Shown: piece by piece, positions 10,588 to 22,840 of the stretch
Numbering within the stretch: position 1 is the stretch's first letter
Layout: each line of letters begins with the position of its first letter
NCBI GenBank assembly: GCA_903632075.3
Contig: CAHIKZ030005495.1
Span: 55,001 to 119,000, forward strand
Reading direction: 5' to 3'
DNA: 64,000 bases
Source: Acanthosepion pharaonis
Lineage: Eukaryota; Mollusca; Cephalopoda; Sepiida; Sepiidae
Translations under genes and position numbers: made by a program
The notes under the pieces: model-generated
What the model saw: the letters and a program-made list of their open reading frames with translations, nothing else
The model's database searches: none
What the model was told of the DNA's origin: nothing

Positions 10588-10639
<52 letters not shown>
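10131..10639. repeat. Three (AT)n microsatellites with short spacers
   Basis: TA runs at 10131-10190, 10359-10421 and 10589-10639 are separated by spacers of about 170 bp. I see no gene in the spacers. Confidence 0.9.
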
Positions 10640-10644
<5 letters not shown>

Positions 10645-11706
10645 AATTTACTGAATCAGAGAAATAAAATAGCTATTTTATGCCGCCATTGTCAAAAATT
10701 TTCCTTAAATAATATTTAAAAATAAAAATAATTTTATAAAATAGGATTAGATAATATACATACTTATATTTAACATGAAATATTAATAGTCAAGCATTTT
10801 CTTAGTGAAAGTAAACTAAGTACTATTGAAAAAAATTTTACTTAAAAAATACTTAAAAAATATTTAAATATAAAATTTTAAAAAATCGTAATATAAATAT
10901 ACTTGATGAAGAAAAATAATTTTAATGACTGTAAGTAACTCTATTTACTTCTATTAAATGAAATATAGTTTATAAAAACTAATAATGAAAATATTTTAAA
11001 GTTGTAATTAAAATTGTAGTACATTAAAATAAATTCTAACCTAAACTTCTTTTAAATTGTAATTAAATAAATAAATAAAGTGTACTAAATCAGAGAAATG
11101 AAAATTTTACTTTAGTAATATTTAAGTATAACATTTTAAAAATCGTAATATACTTGTTGTGATTATACAAACTGTAAGGGATTCTAATTACATTTAATTG
11201 TTCTTGAAAGAAATATAGTATATTAAAAATTAAAAGTAAAATATTTCAAATCGTAGTTAAATAAAAAGTATTCTAACCCCCCACAAAAAAAAAAAAATCT
11301 TTAAATATACGAAGGAAAAAAATGCAGTAAGAATTTTAGCCGTTAACAATATAATTTTAAAAAAATCCAGACGACACGCTTTTAACGGATGTTAGATATC
11401 ACTGAAAAATACATCTCTACCCACTACCAAAACGTATCAATAACTGATACATTAAAATATAGACATATTGAACACCCAGACACCCCTGTCTAGAAAAATA
11501 GATTTATCTGTAACCTTGGAAACATGAATTTTGTTTTAGCTGTGTATTTAAAACCCAGCAATTTTAAAAGTTACTCCAAAATTCGCTTGACGATGAAATG
11601 GAACTAATGTCTTTAATTTAATTACAAAATTAAATTCGGGGCTTTTAGCTTTCATTTTTGAAACATGGTTAGAACTGTGTAGCGAAAAAAAACATATTTT
11701 AAATCA

Positions 11707-11740
<34 letters not shown>

Positions 11741-11760
11741 GAACAGGTTTGAGTAAATAA
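10640..11760 (+). repeat. Dispersed AT-rich repeat, copy 1
   Basis: This ~1.1-kb segment aligns in reverse orientation with 43330-44300. Shared landmarks are the ACTGAATCAGAGAAAT / ATTTCTTTGATTTAGT end, a GCCGCCATTGTC block, a CCAGACGAC block and a GATGAAATGGAACTAATGTC block. Within it, a sub-unit of about 230 bp is tandemly duplicated (about 10855-11060 and 11085-11285). Both copies abut (AT)n. I cannot assign a superfamily; parts recur at 13690-13890. Confidence 0.65.
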
Positions 11761-12200
11761 TTTCGACATGTTATGTCGATTTATTTCGGTTTGATCCTTT
11801 CAAATTCACGTATTAAGTTCATGGTATCCTTAGAAAATATCAACATTTTCTTTCAAATAATTTTTCCCAAGTATATTCAATATCATCTGAGACCATCTGT
11901 GAATGTGCATATATATTTCTGTAAATTTCTCAAATGAGTTTGAAATACTCGGGAAAATAAAAATTAACTGTGGATATCGAACAGAGAACTTCCAATTGAG
12001 TTAATGAATTAGAGTTTCGACAATGTACGAGACAATGAAAAGGCGGGACTAAAACTACCAAAAAGGATTGGAACATGTTCCGCCATTTCTAGCCTTTATG
12101 GCTACCGTCATCCCCACTGTATTCCTCTGATGAGAAGTACCGGGCGTAACAGCAAATTGGGCAAATTGTGTAACAGCATAATTATCTATCCAGTAGTATG
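11760..12200. other. No recognised feature
   Basis: AT-rich sequence. A CTGATGAG phrase near 12127 lacks the partner elements of a ribozyme. Confidence 0.4.
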
Positions 12201-12207
12201 AACGTGA

Positions 12208-12253
12208 CACGAAAATGTCTTCCTCATCAATAGATGAGGAAGACTTTTACGTG
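12208..12253. repeat. 21-bp stem hairpin
   Basis: The arms GTCTTCCTCATC and GATGAGGAAGAC, extended by CACG/CGTG with two mismatches, enclose an AATA loop. I see no associated gene. Confidence 0.75.
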
Positions 12254-12285
12254 GCAGCCGAAAATCTAGAGTTGTAACGATTTCC

Positions 12286-12289
<4 letters not shown>

Positions 12290-12322
<33 letters not shown>
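12290..12322. repeat. (GA)n microsatellite
   Basis: GA dinucleotide run. Confidence 0.95.
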
Positions 12323-13001
<679 letters not shown>

Positions 13002-13128
13002 ATATATAGAAAATAGGAAGGAACTGGTTAGGTAAATAATCCAAAGTCCCTTAGTATTTTAGTTATTATTTTTAAAAAATAGTGCTCGATACAAAAGTAG
13101 AGCATAAATATAATAGAAAATTATAAAC

Positions 13129-13287
13129 AAGGCTAGAACATGTAAAACTTGGGATCACCCATGCCCTTTGTGCCTCCATGAGAAATTGCACATTATTAAG
13201 CTTCTAAATAATAATAATCTATTAAACAATAGACATGAGTTAACGGTTTTTTGTAGACATCATCAGATTTATGGTTTGAATTATTAG
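13129..13287 (+). pseudogene. Penelope-type GIY-YIG C-terminal fragment
   Basis: The 52-codon plus-strand frame reads KARTCKTWDHPCPLCLHEK, then NNRHELTVFCRHH and ends at a stop. The same KARTC...CLHEK block, preceded by the rest of a GIY-YIG domain, occurs at 58712-58978 on the minus strand. The pattern 'CxLCLxEK ... LLNxRxELxxxCRH' follows GIY-YIG domains in Penelope-like elements (family knowledge, not searched). An imperfect ~75-bp duplication follows (about 13259-13405). Confidence 0.6.
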
Positions 13288-13405
13288 TTAAAAACAAGCA
13301 TACAATATAATAACTTGTTTAATCCATAGCCCAATCATCAAATTCATGGTTTGAATAATTAGCTAAAAACATGCATACAATATAACAACTTTCATAATCC
13401 ATAGA
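13259..13405. repeat. Two-unit tandem duplication (~75 bp)
   Basis: ATCATCAGATTTATGGTTTG and ATCATCAAATTCATGGTTTG begin two consecutive units, each followed by a GCATACAATATAA block. Confidence 0.75.
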
Positions 13406-13679
13406 ACAAATAAATAATTTAAATAGCCTACAAAATAGATAACCCTTTATGAAGTCGTCAAAAAACAAACGTTACGACGGTTTTTTTTTTATATGCACAA
13501 ATCCCTTTCATAAAAAATAAATAAATCTCCATAGACACGCAAACTAGACGAGGGTTAATACATCTTCCGTTTCAAATTTAGACACCCCCACCTTTCCCTG
13601 ACTTGACATCTATGAAAGTAACTCTATACTGATACTTATTATTAACACCCAACACTCGCCTACCCAATTTAAACAATTC

Positions 13680-13887
13680 GCCCTAGCTGTGACCATGGAA
13701 ATTTTGATTTCAATTTTTAAAACACGTAAATTTCAGAAATACGTTATTCCCAAAAAAATTTCGCTTGAAGATGGAACAGAGCTTATTTTAACTCAATTTA
13801 ATTCAAATAATTATATTGAAGTTTTCGGCTCTCGTTTGGAAACATGAGACTTCTTATGTCGCGATTTGGAATCATATTTTTTAAATA

Positions 13888-13890
<3 letters not shown>
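13680..13890 (+). repeat. Fragment of the AT-rich dispersed repeat
   Basis: This region resembles the distal part of the 10.6-11.7 kb repeat. It contains an open stretch reading KKISLEDGTELILTQFN and ends with GGAAACATGAGAC. A long (AT)n tract (13891-13947) and GTAT repeats follow. Confidence 0.5.
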
Positions 13891-13959
<69 letters not shown>

Positions 13960-13968
13960 GTATGTATA
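13891..13968. repeat. (AT)n and (GTAT)n microsatellite
   Basis: A TA run followed by TATG/GTAT tetranucleotides. Confidence 0.95.
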
Positions 13969-14079
13969 TATAAAATAATTGGAATGGACAGTCAGATTTA
14001 TAATCCAGTTATTCAGCATTTATTTTTAAAAAACAGTGCTCGATACAAAGTAGTGCATAATATTATAATTATTTTTGAG

Positions 14080-15045
14080 AATATGTCTCCATCACGACAC
14101 AGAAATTACTATGTTTCTAAACTAGAATTTAAATCCCAAAAATTAATTTTAAAAGTTAAATTTAAAATTTAAAAAAAAGGAAAATAAATAAATAAATAAA
14201 AATGCCAAATATATTGTAACGTAAACCTTAAATAGGAAAAAAAATAAACCAGACATTAATAATTTGACAACTTGAAATAATGCCAGTGTAGGCAGACAGA
14301 AATATTAAACACCTACTCAGCCATAACCGACTTTAAATTTTGCCACACGAAGATACTATCACTTCCTTCATTTTAAAAGTCGCCAAAACTCCTTAATAAT
14401 AAAAATGGGAAATTCTCTTAACACAAACTTAACTTATAAATAGAGTAAATCAAATTTTTCGTAAATTATTTTTATCTTCACTACTATTAAAATTCCTCAA
14501 TTTTTGTCGTCCAGTTGACTAATGTTTCTGCCACATTTAGGGATTGTCGGGGGTTTTATTAATAACCTTATTTTGTTTGGGTTTCATGTAAACAATATTA
14601 CTTCATATTGTAAATAATCATTGGGGCTTTTATATTATTGTTTTATTCCCCTCCCCGCACAGACTTTGAAATGTACATATGGGGACTAGTTAGGATTTCA
14701 TAGAGAAATTGAGGTATTATGGTCTATGTAGTAAGAAAGGTGGGAGAGAATGTGCTGTTTTGGTGATAGGAATATTGTTGGTATGTTTGGGTTCGTGTCT
14801 GTGACTAGCTAAGTTTAGAATTAAGACAGAAGAAGACCGTCCTTTTTCCCCCAACCCCCCTTTTGGCCTTGTGCCACATTTAGTACTATCGTACAAATAA
14901 ATATCTAAATATCTTTAAGTATATAAATATCTTGAGAATGAAATTGGACTACGAATTTTAAATTTAACTTTTAAAGTTAATTTTGGGATTTAAGTTTCTG
15001 TTTCGAAACATTAATTCGTTTGTCGCGATGGAGACATAAAAAAAA
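14080..15045. repeat. Inverted ~90-bp arms flanking a LINE 3' UTR
   Basis: Arm 1 (about 14083-14178) and arm 2 (about 14945-15042) are inverted relatives: ATGTCTCCATC mirrors GATGGAGACAT, and AAATCCCAAAA mirrors TTTTGGGATTT. The Tx1-type 3' UTR lies between them, so the arms either flanked an older element or were separated by it. Confidence 0.6.
14490..14885 (+). mobile_element. Tx1-type LINE 3' UTR fragment
   Basis: It shares GTCCAGTTGACTAATG, TTTCTGCCACATTTAG and a final CTTGTGCCACATTT with copies at 25925-27240 and 29830-30110. At about 14664-14676 it carries the uninterrupted site (GACTTTGAA/ATGTACAT) that Helitron copy B occupies at 26255/27033, so it serves as an empty-site control. 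Confidence 0.7.
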
Positions 15046-15179
15046 ATAATTATATATTGTGTGCAAAATTTCCTATTTTTGAAGCTTTTATATTTCGCTC
15101 TATAATTTATTTTTTCCCAACAGATGTGGATTGACAAAGTGCACGATTAGTTAAATCATAAATTTATGTATAAAATGAT

Positions 15180-15715
15180 ATCAGTTATCAATTACTCCCG
15201 ATTTTTTTCTTCTTCCAGTATTCCACCGTTTTTTTTACATTTTTTTGTCTTTTCTTTCATTTTTTTGTGTTTTTTTCATTTTTTTTGTCTTCTTTTTCAT
15301 TTATTTGTCTTTTCTTCCCTATTTTTTTACATGTTTTTTGTCTTTTCTTTCATTTTTTGTTTGTTTTTTTCCATTTTTTGACTTTTCTTTCATTTTTTTG
15401 TTTGTTTCTTTTTCATTTTTTTTGTCTTTTCTTTCATTTTTTTGTTTGTTTTTTTTTCCATTTTTTGTCTTTTCTTTCATTTTTTGTTTGTTTGTTTTTC
15501 ATTTTTTTGGCTTTTCTTTCATTTTTTGTGTTTGTTTTTTTTTTCATTTTTTTGTCGTTTCTATCATTTTTTTCGTTTGTTTTTTTTTTCATTTATTTGG
15601 CTTTTCTTTCATTTTTTGTTCATTTTTTTTTTCATTTTTTGTTTGTTTTTTTTTCATTTTTTGTCTTTTCTTTCATTTTTTTGTCTTTTTTTTTCATTTT
15701 TTTTTTTGTCGTGCA
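15180..15715. repeat. Polypyrimidine minisatellite (T/C-rich)
   Basis: Irregular units of the form TTTTTCATTTTTTTGTC and CTTTTCTTTC repeat for more than 500 bp with strong strand asymmetry. Phe/Ser-rich open frames exist in all three plus frames only because stop codons are rare in such DNA. I call it non-coding. Confidence 0.85.
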
Positions 15716-18640
15716 ATACTCCCCTACAGCTTAGAATACTCAGTGTTCCTAAACAAACACTATTTAAGGACTGACCAGCCTCGATACTGCCTAACTTCTG
15801 TGATCGAATGAGAAAATGAGAAGCCTTCATTTCTGCGTGATTAAAATCGTAAAACAAATTTAAATATTCTCCCGGAATATTTAAATTTAAAGGGCAACCC
15901 TAATTATAAATTAGCGACTCAAAGAGGGCGACAACAAGCAGTCTTTGTCTGAGTGCTCGCCCTTTTTGGTCACCGTCTACCCAAACTTCCAAAATTACCC
16001 AGCTTTGATTATAAAGCGATTGCAATGACCAGTCCATGATATTACGTTGTTGACATTCGCTTTACGTTTCAGCCTACTTCTTTCTTTTTCAAACACGTCA
16101 TCTCGCCACCTAAATAATGTTTCATTCTGCATGAATGGTTTTAATGGGTGTCACGTGAGTTAATGTGGCTTTCCCTAAATTTTTGCTAGTGTAGTTTTCC
16201 CGAGAAAACCGTAAATTCTGAATGGCTCAGAGTCAGTTGGTGCCAGGTGGGGAGAAAGCGTTTCATGCCTACGTGCACTGCCCAAACTTGGTTCAAAGAT
16301 CTACGATCTCGCAAAATAATGGAGGGTTTCGCGTCGGATTCACACGGAGTGAAGCTCGCTCGGAGTGTGATCGGGTAGCAACTGGTCTGGATCATGTTGT
16401 TATTCAAAAATTGCGATTGGATGATTATCAAGAATGTGAGTGTTTTACTGAAGGACTGGAAAGAACAGCTGAACACGCGTCCTAATTATGGGGATTATTT
16501 GGGCTGTTTGACGGCTTGTATCGTCTCAGATCTATTCCTGCATATATGACTTCTGGGTGCTATTTACTCACTCTATCAATGCTCATTTTGCAAGCCATTG
16601 TGAGTGACTTTTCTTCTGTCAATGAATATGACTTTGTCCAAGACCCACTTAATTTTTAATTTTGAGAGCCTATGACTTAGGCAGCAGAGGCCAAAGTATT
16701 TTAATATCAGTATTTAACTAATGTCTATAAATCGCAGCTGCTCTACCATGGAGGTTGAACCGAACATGCCAGTGTAACGTATATCTTCTTGTGTTAGAGA
16801 AGGAGAAAGTGGCTGATACCTGAGGCAAAAATGTTGGTATGGATATGGGTTTGAAGAAATTCACGAGAACAAATCTTTTTTAACGTGATGATAGTTTCAT
16901 AGTTTAAACATAAGCTTCAAGTGACAATTGGTTTTCATAAAAAAAAAATTAAATCCCCTCGTCTTTTGCGGAAAACAGGTAAAAATTAGCTGGTCTTGTG
17001 TGGGGGAATGGACGCCATGTTGGAATTTTTTTACGCATAGCTATGTCGTATAAAGTATGGACAAAGTTACTTCGGAGCCAATTCTACGTTTGGACGAGAA
17101 GACATCCAACTGCCGCTTTTTAAAAGGTTTTTGCAGAAATCCGCCCTAAAAAAAACACACTTTATTAAATCATTTATTCTATTTGCTTTGTATATTTTCC
17201 TCGCTTTTTTTTTACATGAAGTTCCTGCCTATTTCCAGGGAAACGTTTAGAAAGGACAAAACCAACATCTTCTTCATCCTTATTGCAGGACTTTGAGATA
17301 ATTATTTTTTAAAAATAAATGTTGATCATTGAATCAAGAAAAATGTTAACATAGGTAAATGTAAAATAAAATATATTTGACGGAAATACCGATGAATCAA
17401 CGTAAACTAGGTGGCGTAAGAGGTATGAGCATCATCCTCCAGGTTAAGAGAAGAAATTCTGAGCAGAATCATAATAAGAGTCGACTCGTTCACGGAGGCT
17501 TCCGCAGGCAGTTTTGTTTTTCTTCGCATCCGCTTGTTTTAGATACACGTCTGCTCTAAGAGATCCCTTTATTAAATCTCATTCTCCTATTTGTTTTGTC
17601 CATTTTTTACCCTTGCTAGATATCGTCCACATTTGTTTCTGGGATAGGCATACGAAAAGAAAACTGCATAGCGCCTGGTCTCCCAGAAAACAGTAGATTT
17701 TATATTTCAAATCAACGGTAAAGATGAACCCATACGAATTAAGCCACTTTATTTTAAGTGTTACCACCTCTCATCATCGTTCCTTTGTATATAAATCATT
17801 AAAATTGTATATATTATCATGGAAATATATTTCTGGTCCCTAGAGCGAATACAGTATAATGGTGACTGACAAAGATTGTTAGTGACGGATGAATTGGTTT
17901 GCGAAACAACCGCGCATGCGTCGGCCATAAATGAATTTAGCTAAGAGTAAAACAGTGAATATAATACCAACCTCTTCCTTAGTTTGCTTATCGGATTTTT
18001 ATGTCACATTTTGTAAAGTTTTATAAAATAAATATTAATTCAAATTAACTCGTTCACACATAAATAATCAAGATTAATGGAAAGGCCTAAAGCTATTCGT
18101 GTGTACACAGTTGTTACATTTCTGTTAAATAAAAACGATATGTTCACATATTGACTGTTCTTATACTTTCAAATTTAATTAAGGCTGCCAATTTTTCTAT
18201 TGACATAAAAGGCAGTATTATCATCAGATGCTGCTAATGACTATAAACGTTTTGTTTTTCAGATAATTATTGTTTTGTCTATAACGACATATGCATTTAT
18301 TTACATCCCGATTGAGCAACATTTTCTGAATATATATTTATTTGTAATTTGAAAACAAAGAAAAATTGATTATTGTTTCTGAATTATTCTTTCTTTCTTT
18401 TTTTTTTTTTTTTGTCTTTTGGTTCATTCAATTAATTCCTTTTACGCTTTTATTTTAATTCATATTCGTGTTGTGCTGCGTTGGGATTCGAATATTTTAA
18501 GAACCGATCCTCTCTTTCATATCAAATTTTTTTTAACCATCAAAATAAAGAAAGAATTATTTCTTCTTTTATATTCCAATATTTTTGGCTATGAAATCTG
18601 ATATGGCTACCCTCTTTCTTTTTTCTTTCTTTTTTCAGAG
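15716..18640. other. No recognised feature over ~2.9 kb
   Basis: The region has mixed composition. Overlapping open frames of 87 (+) and 96 (-) codons occur near 16186-16485 with no recognisable domain. A pair of loosely similar 50-bp stretches (CTTTATTAAATC... near 17159 and 17567) hints at an old repeat. I see no gene I can support. Confidence 0.4.
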
Positions 18641-18986
18641 CTTTCGGCCGCATCACGTTGAAACACTGGTTTCCGTTAAGTAACGTCAAGTCAGGTCAGT
18701 ACCTAGATGGGTGACTGCATAGGAATACCTGGTTCTGTATGCTTAGATGTGCGGGTGGTGTAATGTATAACGGCTCGGAATTGTTAACTGTAGAGACGAG
18801 TTTCAATTCTCATTGGGTCCCATATATTCATTTACGCGTAAATACCCTTGAGAAACGTATGAATCCCAGTTAATTTGTAAAGCTTGCATCACTAAACTAT
18901 TATTATCTCAACTTTTCTTACAATGTAAAAATATTCCTAGCTTTAAATAACATGCAAAAGTGTTGATAAGCCGTAAAAAATCAATC
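18641..18986 (+). mobile_element. 5S rRNA/tRNA chimeric SINE
   Basis: The head reads CGGCCGCATCACGTTGAA, lacks about 15 nt in the middle, then resumes with GTTAAGTAACGTC and box C-like AGTACCTAGATGGGTGAC. A tRNA-like unit follows (GGTGTAATGTATAACGG; B-box-like GAGTTTCAATTC), then the body with CCTTGAGAAACGTATG and an A-rich end. Confidence 0.8.
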
Positions 18987-18989
18987 TTC

Positions 18990-20070
18990 GTTTTTTTATA
19001 TCCCTAAATTTTTACCGTTTACACTCCTAAATCTTTTAAATAGGAGTAGAGGTTTATCTCCTGGAGCTGAGAATTAGGTTTTCGGTTCTTTTTAAAGTCT
19101 TTTCATTCCTTTTCACTCCCAGAAAGCCATTGCGTCTTAGTGGCATTATCGCCTTGCTTAGGGTGAATGGACTAAAAGAAAAAGTAGGAAAAAAATTCCA
19201 AATGAATGTGCGATACAAAAGCAATGGTGGGTGACAAGAAGTGAACCCAATGAAGATATGGAGCATAGGTAATGACTGACCGTTGATTTGAAGAAGTTAA
19301 GATTGTTGCGTTTGACGGAAACATTCACATAAGTCTCTCTTTCACCAAGCAGTGGCTCTTGGGAAAAAAAAACCTGTCCGTGTGGAACTTGCTCTTTACA
19401 AATGGAATACGGAGGGAATAAGCGTGATTCAACTCCCTCGAAATAGTATAGCTTGTCAAAGCTGTAAATGTCTGAACAGTTAGAACTAAAGAATGGAGCG
19501 CTCATCTGAACATTTGTCAAGGAAATAGAGTGGTAATAAGTATTCAACGTTGCGTCTGTGGGGAAAGAAGTTGAAAAGTTGGAGAATCTTTTCCCTACAA
19601 AAGTACGTAAACGACTTTTGAATGACTTAAGGTTGGACAGGGAAAATTGTGCAACCCCAGCCCAGCCATTGTAGCCATACTTCATTTCATATTTAGTTAT
19701 CCCAAGAGGTTCACAAGTGAAATTTACAGTTTTTCACCAAACACAGATAGGCTACACCTTTAGTTATTTTTATAGAAGTTGATATTTATTACTGTTGATT
19801 AACAATTAATGTCACACAAGGCCTAAAACGGAGAAGAAAAATCCTGTTTTTTTTTCTTTTGTTCTACCTTTTAACCTAGCTAGATCCATTCAATGGAATA
19901 TTTTTCCTTTCATTAAAAGTTTACTTTCACACTTTTTACTCGTACTGCAAAAATACCATACTTTTTCTAGGAAGTCCAACTAGATAAATGGCTACTTAGC
20001 ACGAGTAATACTTCTACTCCTACCACGGAGAAACAATGATTTACAATCAGATTAACATAGTCCTAGAGTT
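18990..20070. other. Mostly unrecognised; 19030-19340 is a dispersed repeat
   Basis: Positions 19030-19185 resemble 53945-54090 (AGGAGTAGA..., GGTTTTCGGTTC, TCTTTTCATT, GGCATTATCGCCTTG). Phrases near 19220-19340 recur loosely at 24290-24420 and 24630-24730. A 175-codon minus-strand open frame (19158-19685) overlaps this repeat and shows no domain, so I do not call it a gene. Confidence 0.45.
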
Positions 20071-20225
20071 GGACATCTCGAGGTGGTGTAATGGTTAGCA
20101 AGCTTGTCTCGCTAGAACTATTACGACTGAGTAGTGAGTTCGATCCTCACTGAGTACCCCATACTTTCGGCCTTGTGCTACATCTGAGCTACGCTTGGAA
20201 AATCGCTGCATAGGCCTAGAGTTCG
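20071..20225 (+). mobile_element. tRNA-derived SINE monomer (type 3)
   Basis: A-box-like TGGTGTAATGGTTAGCA and B-box GAGTTCGATCC lie about 50 nt apart, followed by CATACTTTCGGCCTTGTG and a CTACGCTTGGAAAAT tail. Five tandem relatives of this unit lie on the minus strand at 55660-56310. Confidence 0.75.
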
Positions 20226-20259
20226 ATCATTTTGAGTTCGATATATTTAGGATACTAGG

Positions 20260-20590
20260 ATGATTATGGCTCTTCACAACTTCCTGTTTCTTACAGCCCC
20301 TTGGTCGTATTTTGCCATCGATTGACTCAAACATAGATTCTTCTCTGTTCTTACTTTCTTCAAAGATGATTATTCATCTTTTATGTGCTAAGTCCTTCCA
20401 GGACATCGGTGTTCATGGCACACATGGTTGCTTTATTGTGGCTTTTGTATTCCTTGTTGTCCCTCTTCTGTCATCCAATTACAAAAGCTCGTTAAATACG
20501 TCTCATTTCAATGTATCCTGTAAGTGACAAATTCTCTAGTTCCTCTTTTCTCATTACGTATTACTGAACTTTTAACTGTCGCTTACTTAC
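20260..20590 (-). pseudogene. RTE-like LINE pol tail, antisense
   Basis: Minus-strand fragments resemble VIRNEKRGTREFVTYRIH and the end of the tail near 20390 ('VLEGLST'-type). The tail is heavily decayed and lies directly beside the 27-bp minisatellite. Confidence 0.5.
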
Positions 20591-22250
20591 GTCATCAAGA
20601 AGAGAGAGCGAATGGTGATCATCAAGAAGACGGAATGAATGGTTCTCAGTAAGAAGATGGAATGAATGGTTGTCAGTAAGAAGATGGAATGAATGTTTGT
20701 TAGTAAGAAGACAGAATAAATGCTAATCAAGAAGATGGAATGAATGCTAGTCATCAAGAAGACAGAATGAATGGTTGCTAGTAAGAAGACAGAATGAATG
20801 CTAGTCATCAAGAAGCTGGAATGAATGCTAGTCATCAAGAAGCTGGAGTGAATGCTAGTCATTAAGAAGACAAAATGAATGGTTGTCAGTAAGAAGATGG
20901 AATGAATGGTTGTCAGTAAGAAGATGGAATGAATGGTTGTTAGTAAGAAGACAGAATAAATGCTAATCAAGAAGATGGAATGAATGCTAGTCATCAAGAA
21001 GACAGAATGAATGGTTGCTAGTAAGAGGACAGAATGAATGCTAGTCATCAAGAAGCTGGAATGAATGCTAGTCATCAAGAAGCTGGAATGAATGCTAGTC
21101 ATCAAGAAGATGGAGTGAATGCTAGTCATTAAGAAGACAAAATGAATGGTTGTCAGTAAGAAGATGGAATGAATGGTTGTCAGTAAGAAGACAGAATAAA
21201 TGCTAATCAAGAAGATGGAATGAATGCTAGTCATCAAAAAGACAGAATGAATGGTTGCTAGTAAGAAGACAGAATGAATGCTAGTCATCAAGAAGCTGGA
21301 ATGAATGCTAGTCATCAAGAAGCTGGAATGAATGCTAGTCATCAAGAAGATGGAGTGAATGCTAGTCATTAAGAAGACAAAATGAATGGTTGTCAGTAAG
21401 AAGATGGAATGAATGGTTGTCAGTAAGAAGATGGAATGAATGGTTGTTAGTAAGAAGACAGAATAAATGCTAATCAAGAAGATAGAATGAATGCTAGTCA
21501 TCAAGAAGACAGAATGAATGGTTGCTAGTAAGAAGACAGAATGAATGCTAGTCATCAAGAAGCTGGAATGAATGCTAGTCATCAAGAAGCTGGAATGAAT
21601 GCTAGTCATCAAGAAGATGGAGTGAATGCTAGTCATTAAGAAGACAAAATGAATGGTTGTCAGTAAGAAGATGGAATGAATGGTTGTCAGTAAGAAGATG
21701 GAATGAATAGTTGTTAGTAAGAAGACAGAATAAATGCTAATCAAGAAGATAGAATGAATGCTAGTCATCAAGAAGACAGAATGAATGGTTGCTAGTAAGA
21801 AGACAGAATGAATGCTAGTCATCAAGAAGCTGGAATGAATGCTAGTCATCAAGAAGATGGAGTGAATGCTAGTCATTAAGAAGACAAAATGAATGGTTGT
21901 CAATAAGAAGAAAGAATGAATGCTAGTCATCAAGATGGAATGAATGGCAGTCTTTAAGATGACAGGTTGTCGGTAAAAAAAACAGGATGAATGCTTGTCG
22001 TGAAGAAGAGCGATGTATGGCTGTTGGTAAGAACACAAAATGAATGCTTGTCGTCAAGAAGACAGCTGAATGCTTGTCATTAGGAAGAAAGAATGAATGC
22101 TTGTCATTAGGAAGAAAGAATGAATGCTTGTCATTAGGAAGAAAGAATGAATGCTTGTAATCAAATAGAGGGAACAAATGGTAGTCATCAAGAGGATGGC
22201 ATTAATAGTAGTCGTCAAGAAGACCAGATGAATGGTTATCAGCAAGAAGA
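20590..22250 (-). repeat. 27-bp minisatellite with higher-order repeats and a 483-codon frame
   Basis: The monomer is about 27 bp (ATGAATGCTAGTCATCAAG plus a variable GAAGACAGA-type half). One monomer type is 24 bp. The diagnostic ATTAAGAAGACAAAATG variant recurs at 20861, 21128, 21368, 21635 and 21875, giving alternating 267- and 240-bp spacings, which is a higher-order structure. Every unit is a multiple of 3, so the minus strand stays open for 483 codons (20587-22038), encoding a hydrophobic nonapeptide of the form TSIHS(I/V/S)FL(M/L). The frame is probably a by-product of the repeat. A real repeat protein is possible but unsupported. Confidence 0.85.
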
Positions 22251-22274
22251 GCCCCAAAACTGAATAATAAATTA

Positions 22275-22840
22275 GCGGTGCCAAAATCAAGTAAATACAA
22301 TAATGTAAATATCTGGGAAGTGTTTTAACGGAGGACGGAAGTGCGGCACCGAAATCCGATGGTGTATTGGGATAGCAAAATGTCTTCTAAAAGATAAGCA
22401 AAATATTAAATAATTTTGCTAGAAACAAAGGAAAGTGTACTGAATCGTTATGTATTATCAATCGTTCTATATGGCTGTGAATACTGCACAATCTCCTCAT
22501 AAAGACGAGACTTGAAGCAACAGAAATTTGGTTCTGCACAATGATGCTTAGAATGCCATAGACTGGATAATGACGAAGAAAATGGTAACAGAAAGGAAAC
22601 TTATACTTAACATTAGAAAGTGACTGCTGAAATTTCTAGTGTACATGTTGAGGAAAGAGGGTTATGCATTTGACACTAACAGAATATGGAAAGAGAAAAA
22701 CAGTGCATAACCTATCTTATGAGCTTGTGTAAATGGTGCTTAGGAAAGCTAGCTAAAAGCTACAAAGGACAATAAATTATGGTGAGCTATGATCGCCCAC
22801 GTCCTGAACATTCACAGCACATAGATTAAGAAGTCATTTT
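22275..22840 (+). pseudogene. RTE-like LINE pol C-terminal region
   Basis: Decayed frames give CKYLGSVLTEDGSAAPKSD, then IVMYYQSFYMAVNTAQS, a KRKLILNIRK block, FLVYMLRKEG and ATKDNKLW.AMIAHVLN. In the family this is the segment from the end of the RT thumb to the C-terminus. Numerous stops and frameshifts make it a pseudogene. Confidence 0.7.

Noticed and set aside
12127..12160. CTGATGAG phrase suggesting a hammerhead
   Set aside because: There is no GAAA at a suitable distance and no stem II pairing.
15166..15811. Phe/Ser-rich frames of 71-188 codons in the polypyrimidine tract
   Set aside because: They are open in all three frames because the repeat lacks stops, and there is no domain or varied composition.
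16186..16485. Overlapping 87-codon (+) and 96-codon (-) frames
   Set aside because: They are antisense to each other, lack recognisable motifs and sit in unremarkable DNA.
19158..19685. 175-codon minus-strand frame
   Set aside because: It overlaps a dispersed repeat related to 53.9-54.1 kb. It has no domain and shows no codon-level signal I can argue for.
20590..22250. CRISPR-like array
   Set aside because: The 27-bp units are contiguous with no unique spacers, and the context is eukaryotic. It is a minisatellite.
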